Source: Clostridia bacterium (GTDB lineage: Bacteria > Bacillota_A > Clostridia > Oscillospirales > CAG-272). Taken from it: a stretch of 31,213 nucleotides of DNA. The position numbers and the translations under genes are program-made. The notes beneath the pieces were generated by a model. It was given only the letters and a program-made list of their open reading frames with translations. It was not told the origin of the DNA and made no database searches. Where the stretch lies: positions 1 to 31,213 of the forward strand of contig JAFTRQ010000191.1 of assembly GCA_017462125.1 (NCBI GenBank), given 5' to 3'. Shown one piece after another: positions 1-8,353 of this stretch (positions are counted from its first letter, which is position 1; each line of letters begins with the position of its first letter).

Positions 1-3
1 TTT

Positions 4-51
4 CGTTCTTACATTCGTAGCCGTACGAGGGTACGGCAGAGTGTAAGAACG
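4..51. other. Long imperfect hairpin at left edge
   Basis: The outer arms 4-13 and 42-51 pair over 10 bp. An inner perfect stem CCGTAC (21-26) / GTACGG (31-36) closes a GAGG loop. No U-run follows on either strand, so it is not an obvious intrinsic terminator. It may be part of a structured RNA or of the 3' end of a transcript entering from outside the window. A plus-strand frame is open from base 1 to about 120 (37 codons) but shows no recognisable protein. Confidence 0.4.
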
Positions 52-63
52 GAAAAAGCAAGA

Positions 64-98
64 AATCCCAAGGCGCTTTCGATGAGTGCCTTGGGATT
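64..98. terminator. Hairpin, possible terminator
   Basis: A perfect 11-bp stem is formed by AATCCCAAGGC (64-74) and GCCTTGGGATT (88-98) around a 13-nt loop. Read on the minus strand it is followed by a T-rich stretch (TTTCTTGCTTTTT). On the plus strand the tail is AT-rich without a clean U-run. It probably ends transcription in one direction near the left edge. Confidence 0.4.
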
Positions 99-178
99 CA
101 TTATATATTGCAATTTTTAAATTGCTCTCGCTCTTTTCTTTTCCTTCTTGCGGTATAACAGCTTTTTCGACAGTCTGA

Positions 179-207
179 GGGCTTGTCTCTGAAAAAGAGA
201 CAAGCCC
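179..207. terminator. Perfect 12-bp hairpin, terminator-like
   Basis: GGGCTTGTCTCT (179-190) and AGAGACAAGCCC (196-207) pair perfectly around a GAAAA loop. The plus-strand tail is AAGTTTATTTATG, a poor U-run. The flanking bases 160-178 on the minus strand can be read as a basic peptide tail (LLYRKKEKKRARAI), which could be a remnant of a gene end. The rest of 1-541 shows no convincing gene. Confidence 0.35.
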
Positions 208-541
208 AAGTTTATTTATGCCAATGCAAGAGGATGAAAACGGCGTCTGCGTCGACGTGCCGATAAAACTCTGTGCGTTGTTTGCAACAATTTGTTTATC
301 ATTTGTCACCTCTGCCAAGTGTTATCTGTTCAATAAAAAAGGATTTTCAATTTTTTAGGAAAATATTCGCCGCTTGAAGAAAGCGCAGACAATTACTGTC
401 CGATCATAGTATTTGTATACGATGATGACTTTATAATGCCGGTGACATAGTAACTTTTGAAAGCGCTTCCATATCCTGTCAAAAACACGGGAAAAACCCG
501 TTCTTTTTCCTGATAATGGAAAAGCATGAAAATCTTGTTCC

Positions 542-570
542 TTGATTCATAAGCTTCCATATGGTACAAT
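542..570 (+). promoter_or_regulatory. Sigma-A-type promoter of the SleB-like hydrolase
   Basis: TTGATT (542-547), 17-bp spacer, TACAAT (565-570), 43 bases ahead of the ATG at 613. The match is to the housekeeping sigma factor, so this hydrolase may be made in vegetative cells and not only in the forespore. Confidence 0.7.
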
Positions 571-612
571 AGATGCGTGCCAAAAAGATTCGTGAAGTAC
601 AAGGAGGTTTTT

Positions 613-1539
613 ATGACAATGAGAAAAAACAAAAAAGGCATTCGTATTTTAACCGCGGCTGTGACGGTAGGGCTGTTGCTCAGCGCACCGATCGTATCCG
701 TAGGCGCGACAGATAATGATTCGTATGAGGTCGCGTATTCGGCAGAAGCTGTGCAAGGAAGCACACGCTCGTCCATTCCGGCAGGCGCGTATATGATCAA
801 CGTCAACGTGAACGGGCGGCAGGTTCTGAATAACAGAGTGTTCAATACAGGTGGAGTTACATACGTTCCGATGTTCGCGTTTGCCGATTGGGTTGGTGCA
901 TATGAGCACAGCTACAGCAGCGTGACGGGCACAGCAACGCTGACAGGAACCAATCTGAAGGTCACGGCGAGAGCGGGTGACTACTATATCGTAGCAAACG
1001 ACCGCTATTTTTACACGGTAGGCGCTGTACTTTCGATAGGCAACGAGATCTACGTGCCGATCCTTCCTATGGTAAAGGCATTGAATTCGCACGTGGAGTG
1101 GAGGGCTGATATGGGCAGCTTTTACGTCCGCTCGGGCGATTCCAGACTTTTGCCTACAGGCTCGCAGGTCTATAATGCGGATCAGGTCTATTGGCTTGCC
1201 CGTATCATTTCCGCAGAGGCAAAGGGAGAGCCAATGCAGGGAAAGATCGCTGTCGGCAACGTGGTGCTGAACCGCGTACGCAGCTCTGCATATCCCAATA
1301 CGATCTACGGCGTTATATTTGATAAAAGGTATGGCATACAGTTCGCACCCGTGGCAAACGGCACGATTTACAATACGCCCACGGTGGACAGTATGATCGC
1401 GGCGAAGATCTGCTTGGAGGGGTATTCTATCTCAAATGATATTATATACTTTGTCAATCCCCAAAAAGCACCCAATTCCTGGATTTCGTACAACCGTCCC
1501 TACGCGTTTACCATTGGGAACCACGCGTTTTTTGAATGA
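613..1539 (+). CDS. Secreted SleB/CwlJ-type cell-wall hydrolase with copper amine oxidase-like N-domain
   Basis: A 308-aa exported protein. The start at 613 is set by AAGGAGG (601-607) six bases upstream. Residues 1-33 are a basic stretch plus hydrophobic core typical of a signal peptide. Residues of about 55-175 resemble the copper amine oxidase N-terminal-like wall-associated domain (repeated G-V/I-x-Y-V-P strand motifs). Residues of about 195-308 match the Hydrolase_2 (SleB/CwlJ) family: SAEAKGEP with the expected catalytic glutamate, then GNVVLNRV, NTIYGVIF, PVANG and a final IGNHAFF. In known members this domain cleaves peptidoglycan in spore cortex or vegetative wall. It stands alone with its own promoter and terminator. 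Whether it acts on cortex or on vegetative wall cannot be told from sequence. Family assignment is firm. Confidence 0.9.
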   Translation: MTMRKNKKGIRILTAAVTVGLLLSAPIVSVGATDNDSYEVAYSAEAVQGSTRSSIPAGAYMINVNVNGRQVLNNRVFNTGGVTYVPMFAFADWVGAYEHSYSSVTGTATLTGTNLKVTARAGDYYIVANDRYFYTVGAVLSIGNEIYVPILPMVKALNSHVEWRADMGSFYVRSGDSRLLPTGSQVYNADQVYWLARIISAEAKGEPMQGKIAVGNVVLNRVRSSAYPNTIYGVIFDKRYGIQFAPVANGTIYNTPTVDSMIAAKICLEGYSISNDIIYFVNPQKAPNSWISYNRPYAFTIGNHAFFE

Positions 1540-1560
1540 TTTTGAGTAATTGAAAGAAAA

Positions 1561-1594
1561 AGAACCGAAAACCTGCTGTTTTCGGTTCTTTTTT
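1561..1594. terminator. Bidirectional intrinsic terminator
   Basis: An 11-bp perfect stem AGAACCGAAAA (1561-1571) / TTTTCGGTTCT (1579-1589) with a 7-nt loop is followed by TTTTT on plus. It is preceded by an A-rich run that gives a U-run on minus. It sits between two convergent genes and serves both. Confidence 0.85.
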
Positions 1595-1595
1595 G

Positions 1596-2480
1596 TCAGT
1601 TCAGAATAAATACACCCATACCCCATCCTGTGGGTTTGCCGCTTGCAATTCGGTCGGCATATGCGCGGCGCAGAGAGCTGTCGCGGGGAAGCTTGCTTGC
1701 GTCACCGTCAAAAATGCAGTCGAAAAGCCGCCATGCGTCCTCGTGCTTATCGGTGTTGCCCGAAGCCACGATTTTAAAATCCTTATAAAAGGCGTATAGG
1801 TTGGAGCTTGGAGAGAGGATCTCTTCGTGCCACGGGTAAAGAAGCCAGGAATGGCAGGCGAAAGCAGTGGGCTTGCCTTCAAATTGATTCTTGAAAAATT
1901 CCTTTGCGCGGCGGTAGGATTCCATTACCTCATTGTGATCAAGCCTTGTGCCGGTTCGCGGGATGTGAATAAAGATAGCATCGCTGTCTTGGGAAAGCTG
2001 TATGCCGTCACATTCGCAATCGTAGCTCAGCTTGCTGATCTCAAACTGTAATCTTCCAAGCGCAAAACGCTCCAGCTTGAAGAAGCCGGGATACCATCCC
2101 GCAACGAAGGTGCCGTGGATACCGAAAAGCAGGCGGCATTCCTCGTTTTTATACTTCAGATCTGCTACGGTGTTATAAAATACCTCTTCGGGAAGACCGC
2201 GCTCGTCATAGCGTTGCTTCAGCTTTTCACACATAGCTAACAGCAAAATCATCGCGCCCGTGTATTCCGAAATGCCAACCTTTTGCGACAGAGCCTCCAT
2301 ATCCGTGAGCAATTTCAGGTAATCGCAATGCTCTGTTTTCTCATATCTGCTTAACAGCTCGCAAAAAACGGCGTTTGCCTCTCCGTCACAAAGGAGCTTT
2401 TCCGTAGCATCTGATATCGCGAGGATCGATTCCTCGGGAAAAGCGATTTTTTGCATAAGGGTGATGATTCTTTCTTTCAT
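1596..2480 (-). CDS. Acyltransferase-domain protein (NAT_N/GNAT_C type)
   Basis: A 294-aa soluble protein. The start at 2480 (ATG, MKERIITL) is chosen because AGGAG lies seven bases upstream; a TTG 36 bases earlier has no ribosome site. The layout matches two-domain acyltransferase-domain proteins common in Clostridia: an all-helical N-terminal part (residues about 1-125) and a GNAT-like C-terminal part. The C-terminal part contains GIHGTFVAGWYPGFF, AIFIHIPRTGTRL, FACHSWLLYPW and a closing KPTGWGMGVFIL. The HIPR and CHSWLL segments are characteristic of this family. Substrate is unknown in the family as far as I know. It has its own promoter, is monocistronic and converges on the hydrolase. 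Fairly sure of family, not of function. Confidence 0.75.
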   Translation of the reverse strand: MKERIITLMQKIAFPEESILAISDATEKLLCDGEANAVFCELLSRYEKTEHCDYLKLLTDMEALSQKVGISEYTGAMILLLAMCEKLKQRYDERGLPEEVFYNTVADLKYKNEECRLLFGIHGTFVAGWYPGFFKLERFALGRLQFEISKLSYDCECDGIQLSQDSDAIFIHIPRTGTRLDHNEVMESYRRAKEFFKNQFEGKPTAFACHSWLLYPWHEEILSPSSNLYAFYKDFKIVASGNTDKHEDAWRLFDCIFDGDASKLPRDSSLRRAYADRIASGKPTGWGMGVFILN

Positions 2481-2520
2481 TTCGGTCTCCTGTTTCGGTA
2501 GAATATCTGCTTTCAACTAT

Positions 2521-2550
2521 ATAATAACACACTTTTAGAGGTTTTGTCAA
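2521..2550 (-). promoter_or_regulatory. Promoter of the acyltransferase-like gene
   Basis: On the minus strand TTGACA (2550-2545), an 18-bp spacer, then TATTAT (2526-2521), about 40 bases ahead of the start at 2480. Confidence 0.65.
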
Positions 2551-2575
2551 TAAATATACCTCAAAAAACAAAGAA

Positions 2576-2600
2576 AAGGGAAAGCCGCGGGCTTTCCCTT
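2576..2600 (-). terminator. Terminator of the DUF512-der-obg-ppa cluster
   Basis: Perfect 11-bp stem (2576-2586 with 2590-2600) with a 3-nt loop. On the minus strand it is followed by TTTTCTTTGTTTTTTG. It closes the cluster just after the 60-aa gene. Confidence 0.85.
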
Positions 2601-2607
2601 CAGTTCT

Positions 2608-2790
2608 TTATTCCACACGTCCTTGGCAGGACAGTGTTTGCAGCATTGATCCAACGGTGTACATAGCTTTTCCTGCTTTTTTCACGACACGCTTCATCTT
2701 CGCCTGCCTTGTGTTCATCAGGATACCTGCTGTTCCTGCGCCTGCGGCCATCAATGCCGCTGCTGTGATGATCATTTTCATTCCCTTCAT
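2608..2790 (-). CDS. Small membrane-anchored protein, 60 aa
   Basis: Starts at 2790, with GGGAGG nine bases upstream; an upstream in-frame ATG at 2820 has no such site. The peptide begins MKGMKM and has one hydrophobic, Ala/Gly-rich helix (residues about 6-25). A strongly basic stretch follows (KMKRVVKKAGKAM), then a short amphipathic tail. This looks like a single-pass protein with a positively charged cytoplasmic or membrane-surface helix. I do not recognise a named family; small YtxH-like proteins have similar make-up. It is the last gene of the minus-strand cluster, 67 bases after ppa, and directly precedes the terminator. That context and the clear ribosome site support it being real. 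Confidence 0.65.
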   Translation of the reverse strand: MKGMKMIITAAALMAAGAGTAGILMNTRQAKMKRVVKKAGKAMYTVGSMLQTLSCQGRVE

Positions 2791-2857
2791 TCCGATAAGC
2801 CTCCCTGAATTTGGTTTCATTGGAAGTATGCCCGTAATGGAGGGAGGATATTCGGGA

Positions 2858-3391
2858 TCAGCTGTTTTTTATGAGATTGTCATATGCCTCAATGGCGTTG
2901 CGGATGATCTCGATGGCTTCTTTGTAGTCAAAGAGCGTTTTTACTGCGGTCTGCTTATTTTCAAGCTGCTTGTAAACAGAGAAAAAGTGCATGATTTCAT
3001 CAAAGATGTGGGGAGGAAGCTCGTCGATGGATTGGATGCCTCTGTAGGTGGGATCGGAGGAGGGGACCGCGATGATCTTGTCATCCAGCTTGCCGCCGTC
3101 AATCATACGCATAGCTCCTATGGGGTAGACCTGCACAAGAGTCATCGGAACGATAGGCTCGGAGCAGAGGACGAGAACGTCAAGAGGGTCTCCGTCGTCG
3201 GCATAGGTGCGGGGAATGAAGCCGTAATTGGCGGGATAATGCGTTGCCGTATAGAGTACACGGTCGAGACGGAGCATACCTGTCTCCTTGTCAAGCTCGT
3301 ATTTGCAGCTGCTGCCCTTTGATATCTCGATTACTGCCGAGAAATCGGTAGGAGTAATATCCTTTGCGGGAAAGTCGTGCCAAATGTTCAT
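2858..3391 (-). CDS. ppa: Inorganic pyrophosphatase, family I
   Basis: A 177-aa cytoplasmic enzyme that hydrolyses pyrophosphate to phosphate and so pulls biosynthetic reactions forward. The length is normal for bacterial family I. Visible family residues are K30-Y31-E32 in the substrate site, YPANYGFIP (about 52-60) and the metal-binding signature DGDPLDV (D66, D68, D71). Later come PIGAMRMIDGG, DDKIIAVP and HFFSVYK. AGGAGG precedes the ATG. It lies 33 bases downstream of obg in the same direction. Many Clostridia carry the unrelated family II enzyme or a membrane pyrophosphatase, so a family I enzyme is worth noting, but the assignment is not in doubt. Confidence 0.95.
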   Translation of the reverse strand: MNIWHDFPAKDITPTDFSAVIEISKGSSCKYELDKETGMLRLDRVLYTATHYPANYGFIPRTYADDGDPLDVLVLCSEPIVPMTLVQVYPIGAMRMIDGGKLDDKIIAVPSSDPTYRGIQSIDELPPHIFDEIMHFFSVYKQLENKQTAVKTLFDYKEAIEIIRNAIEAYDNLIKNS

Positions 3392-3424
3392 AATATCCTC
3401 CTCTATTAATAAGAAAACTTATAT

Positions 3425-4708
3425 TTATTTAACGTAATCAAACTCAAAATCGTAGATCGAAACGGTGTCTCCGTCGTGACAGCCCTTGGCCTCAAGTGCC
3501 TTGAAAACGCCGCTCTTGTCAAGAACTCTCTGGAAGAAATTCAAGGATTCATAATTGTCGAAGTTGATCTGTCCCATCAGATTGTAGAGCCATTCACCCT
3601 CCACAATATATTTGCCGTGGTCGTCCACGGTGATGACGGTTTCCTTGCCACCCGAAACGAATCTGTCGGTCTCGTCGTATTCGCGCTCGTAGATTGCAAT
3701 GGGAGGAAGATCCTTAAGTCTCCTTGCCACCATCGCTACCATCTCGTCCAGATTTTCACCTGTGTATGCCGAGATGTACATCATTTCCCAACCGTTGTCG
3801 GCAACGAATTTTTCAAATGCCTCAACGTCGACCACGTCGCGGTCGAGAGAGTCGACCTTGTTGGCGATGATGATCTGCGGCCGCTGTGCCAGCTCGGGGC
3901 TGTAGCGCTCAAGCTCTCGGTTGATGGTGACGATGTCATCAATAGGATCTCTGCCCTCAAAGGCGGAGATATCGACTACGTGAAGCAGAAGTCTGCAGCG
4001 GTCCACGTGACGCAAAAATGCGTGACCTAATCCCGCGCCGTCTGCCGCGCCTTCGATCAGACCGGGAATGTCGGCGGCAACGAAGCCGCTTTCGCCTCCC
4101 GTGGAAACCACGCCGAGATTGGGGGAGAGGGTAGTGAAGTGATAGTCTGCAATCTTGGGCTTTGCAGAGGAAATGACCGAGAGAATTGAGGATTTACCAA
4201 CGCTCGGCATACCGATCAGACCAACGTCGGCAAGCATTTTCAGCTCAAGCAAAACCTCTCGCTCCTCGCCTCGGGTTCCGTTTTTGGCGAACATGGGAGT
4301 CTGACGGGTAGGTGTAGCAAAATGCTTGTTTCCCCAACCGCCTCGACCGCCCTTACAGCAAAGGAAGTCTGCGCCGTCGTTTTCCGACATATCGTGAATG
4401 ATCTTGCCGCTCTCGGGATCCTTAATCAGCGTTCCGGGGGGAACCATAATATAGACGTCGTCCGCGGTGGCACCGTGAAACTTCGAGCCCGATCCGTCGC
4501 CGCCGTTGCCTGCAACGAATTTTCTCTTGTATCGGAAGGCAAGCAGGGTGTTTGATCCCGGATCCACACGGAAGATGATGTTTCCTCCGTTTCCTCCGTC
4601 GCCGCCGTCGGGACCGCCTGCGGCTACGTATTTTTCTCTGTGGAAGGCGATCGCGCCGTTTCCGCCGTTGCCCGCCTTTACATAAATTTTTATATTGTCA
4701 ATAAACAT
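3425..4708 (-). CDS. obg: Obg/CgtA GTPase
   Basis: A 427-aa ribosome-associated GTPase essential in bacteria; in Bacillus it links GTP level, 50S assembly, stress response and sporulation. Domain order is complete. The glycine-rich Obg fold (1-158) contains the repeated GGxGG turns. The G domain (about 159-335) has GMPSVGKS (166-173), DIPG (213-216) and NKVD (283-286). The C-terminal OCT domain (about 350-425) carries the typical FVSGGKE and WLYNLMGQINFDN segments. AAGGAG lies eight bases before the ATG. It sits between a membrane protein gene and ppa in a cluster that also contains a second ribosome-assembly GTPase, der. Confidence 0.97.
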   Translation of the reverse strand: MFIDNIKIYVKAGNGGNGAIAFHREKYVAAGGPDGGDGGNGGNIIFRVDPGSNTLLAFRYKRKFVAGNGGDGSGSKFHGATADDVYIMVPPGTLIKDPESGKIIHDMSENDGADFLCCKGGRGGWGNKHFATPTRQTPMFAKNGTRGEEREVLLELKMLADVGLIGMPSVGKSSILSVISSAKPKIADYHFTTLSPNLGVVSTGGESGFVAADIPGLIEGAADGAGLGHAFLRHVDRCRLLLHVVDISAFEGRDPIDDIVTINRELERYSPELAQRPQIIIANKVDSLDRDVVDVEAFEKFVADNGWEMMYISAYTGENLDEMVAMVARRLKDLPPIAIYEREYDETDRFVSGGKETVITVDDHGKYIVEGEWLYNLMGQINFDNYESLNFFQRVLDKSGVFKALEAKGCHDGDTVSIYDFEFDYVK

Positions 4709-4738
4709 CGGTTATACTCCTTAAAAAGGTTGCGATCA

Positions 4739-5431
4739 TTAAAATTTGTCAATGTTATCCACGATATAGCGGAGCATTTTTTCTTCAAGCTGTGCCTTGT
4801 GCTCGTGCAGATAGCCCGCAAAGCTGTGCTTGATCTCGCGCTTTTCCGAAAACTCGTGCACGTATCCTCGAATCAGCCGCGCCAGCTCATAGTCGTCGGT
4901 CTGCATCAGATATTTGGCAAAGATCTCGGAGCATTCGGCTCCGTATGACAGAAAGAGCTCTGCCTTTTCCTCACCCTCCTCCGCGATCTGACAGAGCAGC
5001 TCGTAACAAAAGAGAGGCTTGAAATACTCGGGGATCATAGGGATGTCAAACAGCTCACCCACGTACAGCTTGCCGCGCCGCTTGAAGGCTGACATATATT
5101 CCGTAATGCGCTGTCTTGCCTCTTGGACGGTAAGCTCGGCAGGGGGGATCGTTTGCTTGGTTTTTTTATTGTACAGGAAAAAGTTTGTTTTGTGCTTTTC
5201 CATTCTTGCGCCAAGGGTGATCACGGTAATAATGAAGAGCCCTATGGCGGCAAGAAGTCCCGAAAGAACGTATAGAACGATCTGCAAGAAGCTTTGCGTG
5301 ATCTTCGTGTAGCTGAAGCAGAACAGAATAATTGCTACCGCGATCAGAATTGCGCCAAAGCGGGTGATCTTGTCATTGATTTCTGCAGAGACGTTTTCGG
5401 GGAGCCTGTCGTTGTTATCATTAGGATTCAA
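4739..5431 (-). CDS. Two-TM membrane protein of unknown function between der and obg
   Basis: A 230-aa protein starting with TTG at 5431; AGAGGT lies eight bases upstream and no ATG occurs in the first 70 codons. It starts 13 bases after the der stop, so translation is probably coupled. Residues 1-25 are polar (Asn/Asp-rich). Two hydrophobic helices (about 26-44 and 49-72) form a hairpin. The remaining 155 residues are charged and mostly helical and should face the cytoplasm. A segment near 84-110 (NKKTKQTIPPAELTVQEAR) looks like a conserved motif. I do not recognise a named family. A membrane-tethered cytoplasmic domain placed between two GTPases of ribosome assembly is a suggestive but unproven link. 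Confidence 0.75.
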   Translation of the reverse strand: MNPNDNNDRLPENVSAEINDKITRFGAILIAVAIILFCFSYTKITQSFLQIVLYVLSGLLAAIGLFIITVITLGARMEKHKTNFFLYNKKTKQTIPPAELTVQEARQRITEYMSAFKRRGKLYVGELFDIPMIPEYFKPLFCYELLCQIAEEGEEKAELFLSYGAECSEIFAKYLMQTDDYELARLIRGYVHEFSEKREIKHSFAGYLHEHKAQLEEKMLRYIVDNIDKF

Positions 5432-5444
5432 TGCGGTTACCTCT

Positions 5445-6779
5445 TTATTTTACGCTGTCATCGCCGCGCTCACGTATGATCAGCTTAATGGGTGTGCCCG
5501 AGAAGCCGAAGGTCTCGCGCAGGCAGTTTTCGATATAGCGCTGATAGGAGAAATGGAAGAGCTCGGCGTTGTTACAGAAGATCACGAAGGTGGGAGGTGC
5601 TACGCTGATCTGTGTCATATAGTAGATCTTCAAGCGCTTGCCCTTGTCTGTGGGAGGCTGTGTTCTCATGGTCGCCTCGCCCAGCACGTCGTTCAGCATA
5701 CCTGTGGAGACGCGCATATTTGCCTGATTGTGAACGTAGTTTATGCGTTCGAAAATGTTGTCGATGCGCTGTCCTGTTTTCGCGGAAACGAAGATGATAG
5801 GCGCGTAAGGCATATATGCGAGATGGGTTCTGATGTCCTGCGTGAATTCGTTGACGGTGGAGTTGTTCTTTTCAATAGAATCCCACTTGTTGACAACGAT
5901 GATCGAAGCCTTGCCGGAGTCGTGCGCGATGCCGGCGATCTTTTCGTCCTGCTCGGTAATACCAACGCTTGCGTCGATCATAATGAGACAAACGTCGGCA
6001 CGCTCCACAGCCATATGTGCGCGCAAAACGCTGTATTTTTCAATGTTGTCATTGATCTTGGACTGACGGCGGATGCCCGCGGTGTCGATCAGAGTAAACC
6101 TGCCGTAGTCGTTTTCAAGAGGCGAGTCTACAGCGTCTCTTGTCGTGCCTGCAATATCGGAAACGATCAGACGCTGCTGACCAAGCATTTTGTTGATGAT
6201 CGAGGATTTGCCTGCGTTAGGCTTACCGATGACTGCCACCTTGATGGAGTCGTCCTCGGTATCGGTGTAGTCCCATTCGCCCAGCGCATCTACACAAGCG
6301 TCAAGCAGGTCTCCCGTGCCCGAGCCGTGAACAGACGATACCGCAATGGGCTCGCAATCAAAGCCAAGCTCGTAGAATTCATAGAATTCGTAAGGAAGAG
6401 AGCCTACGCTGTCGCACTTGTTGATGCAGGGAACGATAGGCTTTCCGCTTTTCTTCAGCATGATCGCGATGTCGCGGTCATTGGCGGTAAGACCTGTGCG
6501 CACGTCGCACATAAATACGATCACGTCGGCATCCTCAACCGCGATCTGCGCCTGAAATTTCATTTGCGAAAGGATGATGTCATCGCTCTTGGGCTCGATT
6601 CCTCCCGTATCGATGACAATGAATTGCTTTCCGCACCACTCGGTCTCGCCGTAGATTCGGTCTCTTGTTACTCCGGGTACGTCCTCAACGATCGAGCGGC
6701 GCTCGCCTATCAGCTTGTTGAACAGCGTGCTCTTTCCAACGTTGGGTCGACCTACTATTGCTATAATCGGTTTTGACAT
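5445..6779 (-). CDS. der: Ribosome-assembly GTPase Der (EngA)
   Basis: A 444-aa protein with two tandem G domains followed by a KH-like domain; it helps the 50S subunit mature. First G domain: GRPNVGKS (10-17), DTGG (57-60), NKCD (120-123). Second: GKPNAGKS (185-192), DTAG and NKWD. The C-terminal KH-like part includes MRTQPPTDKGKRLKIYYMTQ and ends near PIKLIIRERG. Length is typical. AAGGAG precedes the ATG. A 135-base gap separates it from the DUF512 gene upstream; I see no convincing promoter in that gap, so it is probably read from the promoter at 8269-8297. Confidence 0.97.
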   Translation of the reverse strand: MSKPIIAIVGRPNVGKSTLFNKLIGERRSIVEDVPGVTRDRIYGETEWCGKQFIVIDTGGIEPKSDDIILSQMKFQAQIAVEDADVIVFMCDVRTGLTANDRDIAIMLKKSGKPIVPCINKCDSVGSLPYEFYEFYELGFDCEPIAVSSVHGSGTGDLLDACVDALGEWDYTDTEDDSIKVAVIGKPNAGKSSIINKMLGQQRLIVSDIAGTTRDAVDSPLENDYGRFTLIDTAGIRRQSKINDNIEKYSVLRAHMAVERADVCLIMIDASVGITEQDEKIAGIAHDSGKASIIVVNKWDSIEKNNSTVNEFTQDIRTHLAYMPYAPIIFVSAKTGQRIDNIFERINYVHNQANMRVSTGMLNDVLGEATMRTQPPTDKGKRLKIYYMTQISVAPPTFVIFCNNAELFHFSYQRYIENCLRETFGFSGTPIKLIIRERGDDSVK

Positions 6780-6914
6780 TATATTCTCCTTTTACTGCGG
6801 TTTTGTTTATACAGCATCCTCACACAAGTCGCAGAGAAGGGAGGCTTGGGATGCCGTATGCTTATATTTGATGTTTTCTGAAGGTTTTATAGGCAGATCT
6901 ACCAATATCGCGCG

Positions 6915-8225
6915 TTAAACTCCCAACACGTCGCAGATAAACTGCGCTCCGTCGTTGTGTCCCGGGAGAGCGGTGACGCCAAGCTGTGCACCAAGCTCCT
7001 CGGGTGACATATCGTCAAGGAAAAGGTCTCCGTCGGCGCGGAGGGCGTTTTCGGGGAAGAGAAGAAGCTCTCCGAGCTCTTTTCCCGCAAGCTGAGTCGC
7101 AATATCCCGTCCGGTCAGAAGTCCTGCTACGGTAATGCTTTCCCCAAAGAAAGTGTTTGCCACCTTAAAGACGTGTATTTTCAGCCCGTCGATTTTTTCT
7201 TCGAGCTTCATCGCCATTGCCTTGATCAAGCTGTAGGCCGCCTCTCCCGTGGCAATGGATACCGTGCGGGGAAGGGTGACCTTGTCGATGTATTCGCATA
7301 TATAATCCAGCTCGTCATAGAATTCGGTGAGCGTGGAGGTGATCATACCAACGCCGTTTTCAATCTGCGGATAGCCGTCGTAGTAATCCTCGTCGGGGAG
7401 GGCTCTTTCGGCCTTGAGATAGAGCTCGTCCGCGCAATAAAACATACGAACGCCGTGCTCTGCCTTTATTTTCTCGGCAAAGCTGTCCACTTGGTCGATG
7501 ACCTGAGCCGCCTCGTCTTTTGTGAAATGCTCCAAGGGATAAAGCTTTTCACGGTATTTGGTAAGTCCCGCGGGGACAATGGATACGCTCTGCATAGCGG
7601 GGTAAAGCTCTGACAGATCCCGCATTGAGCGCTCCAGCTCCTCGCCGTCGTTGATGCCCTTGCAAAGCACGATCTGACCGCAGAGCGAGATGCCCGCGTC
7701 TGCCAGCCGCTTCATATATGACAAGACCTCGCCTGCACGCTTGTTGTGCATCATCTTGACGCGGAGCTCGGGATTCGTTGTGTGGACCGAGACGTTTACG
7801 GGGGAGATGTGCATTTCAATAATGCGGTCGATATCCTTGTCGTGAAGGTTTGTCAGAGTGATATAGTTGCCGTGAAGGAAGGAAAGGCGGGAATCGTCGT
7901 CCTTGAAATAGAGCGTTTTTCTCATTCCCTTTGGCAGCTGATCGATGAAGCAGAAGATGCATTTGTTCTCACAGGAATGCTTTTTGTCCATCAAAGGGGT
8001 CTCGAAATCAAGACCGATGTCGTCGTACTGCTGCTTTTTTATAATGACTTCCATCACGTTCCCGTCTCTTGAAAATTTCAAAACGATCTGTCTCTCAGCC
8101 AAAAAAAAGCGATAATCCAGCACGTCGTTGATCTCTCTGCCGTTAATGGAAATCAAAACGTCGCCGCTTATGAGCCCTGCGTGCCCGGCACGGCTGTTTT
8201 TATCCACAGATACGATCTTAACCAT
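6915..8225 (-). CDS. PDZ-radical SAM DUF512 protein
   Basis: A 436-aa protein. Residues 1-60 form a PDZ-like domain (AGLISGDVLISINGREI). A radical SAM cluster motif of the form Cx3Cx2C follows (C85, C89, C92, in CENKCIFCF). The C-terminal half matches DUF512, with SIVPAGLTKYR, a conserved FYCADELYLKA and the VAGLLTGRDIATQL segment near the end. The family is widespread in Clostridia and Cyanobacteria and is often next to der, as here. Its reaction has not, to my knowledge, been established. AAGGAG lies upstream of the ATG and there is a good promoter at 8269-8297, so it heads the cluster. Confidence 0.92.
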   Translation of the reverse strand: MVKIVSVDKNSRAGHAGLISGDVLISINGREINDVLDYRFFLAERQIVLKFSRDGNVMEVIIKKQQYDDIGLDFETPLMDKKHSCENKCIFCFIDQLPKGMRKTLYFKDDDSRLSFLHGNYITLTNLHDKDIDRIIEMHISPVNVSVHTTNPELRVKMMHNKRAGEVLSYMKRLADAGISLCGQIVLCKGINDGEELERSMRDLSELYPAMQSVSIVPAGLTKYREKLYPLEHFTKDEAAQVIDQVDSFAEKIKAEHGVRMFYCADELYLKAERALPDEDYYDGYPQIENGVGMITSTLTEFYDELDYICEYIDKVTLPRTVSIATGEAAYSLIKAMAMKLEEKIDGLKIHVFKVANTFFGESITVAGLLTGRDIATQLAGKELGELLLFPENALRADGDLFLDDMSPEELGAQLGVTALPGHNDGAQFICDVLGV

Positions 8226-8268
8226 AATCGAGTGCTCCTTTTCGTAATTGCATTCTAATCCAAATTAC

Positions 8269-8297
8269 ATTATATCACAAATTATTAAATATTGCAA
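8269..8297 (-). promoter_or_regulatory. Promoter of the DUF512-der-obg-ppa cluster
   Basis: On the minus strand TTGCAA (8297-8292), a 17-bp spacer, then TATAAT (8274-8269), 43 bases ahead of the DUF512 start. Confidence 0.75.
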
Positions 8298-8353
8298 GAG
8301 TTTTTTAATAATTAGCTTGCATATGCGCTTGGAAACCCGTCTCGTCGATTTCG

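Noticed and set aside
2481..2516. Earlier TTG start for the acyltransferase-like gene
   Set aside because: No ribosome site before it, while AGGAG fits the ATG at 2480.
5364..6776. Open frame of 470 codons antisense to der
   Set aside because: Shadow of der; no family features and no start signal.
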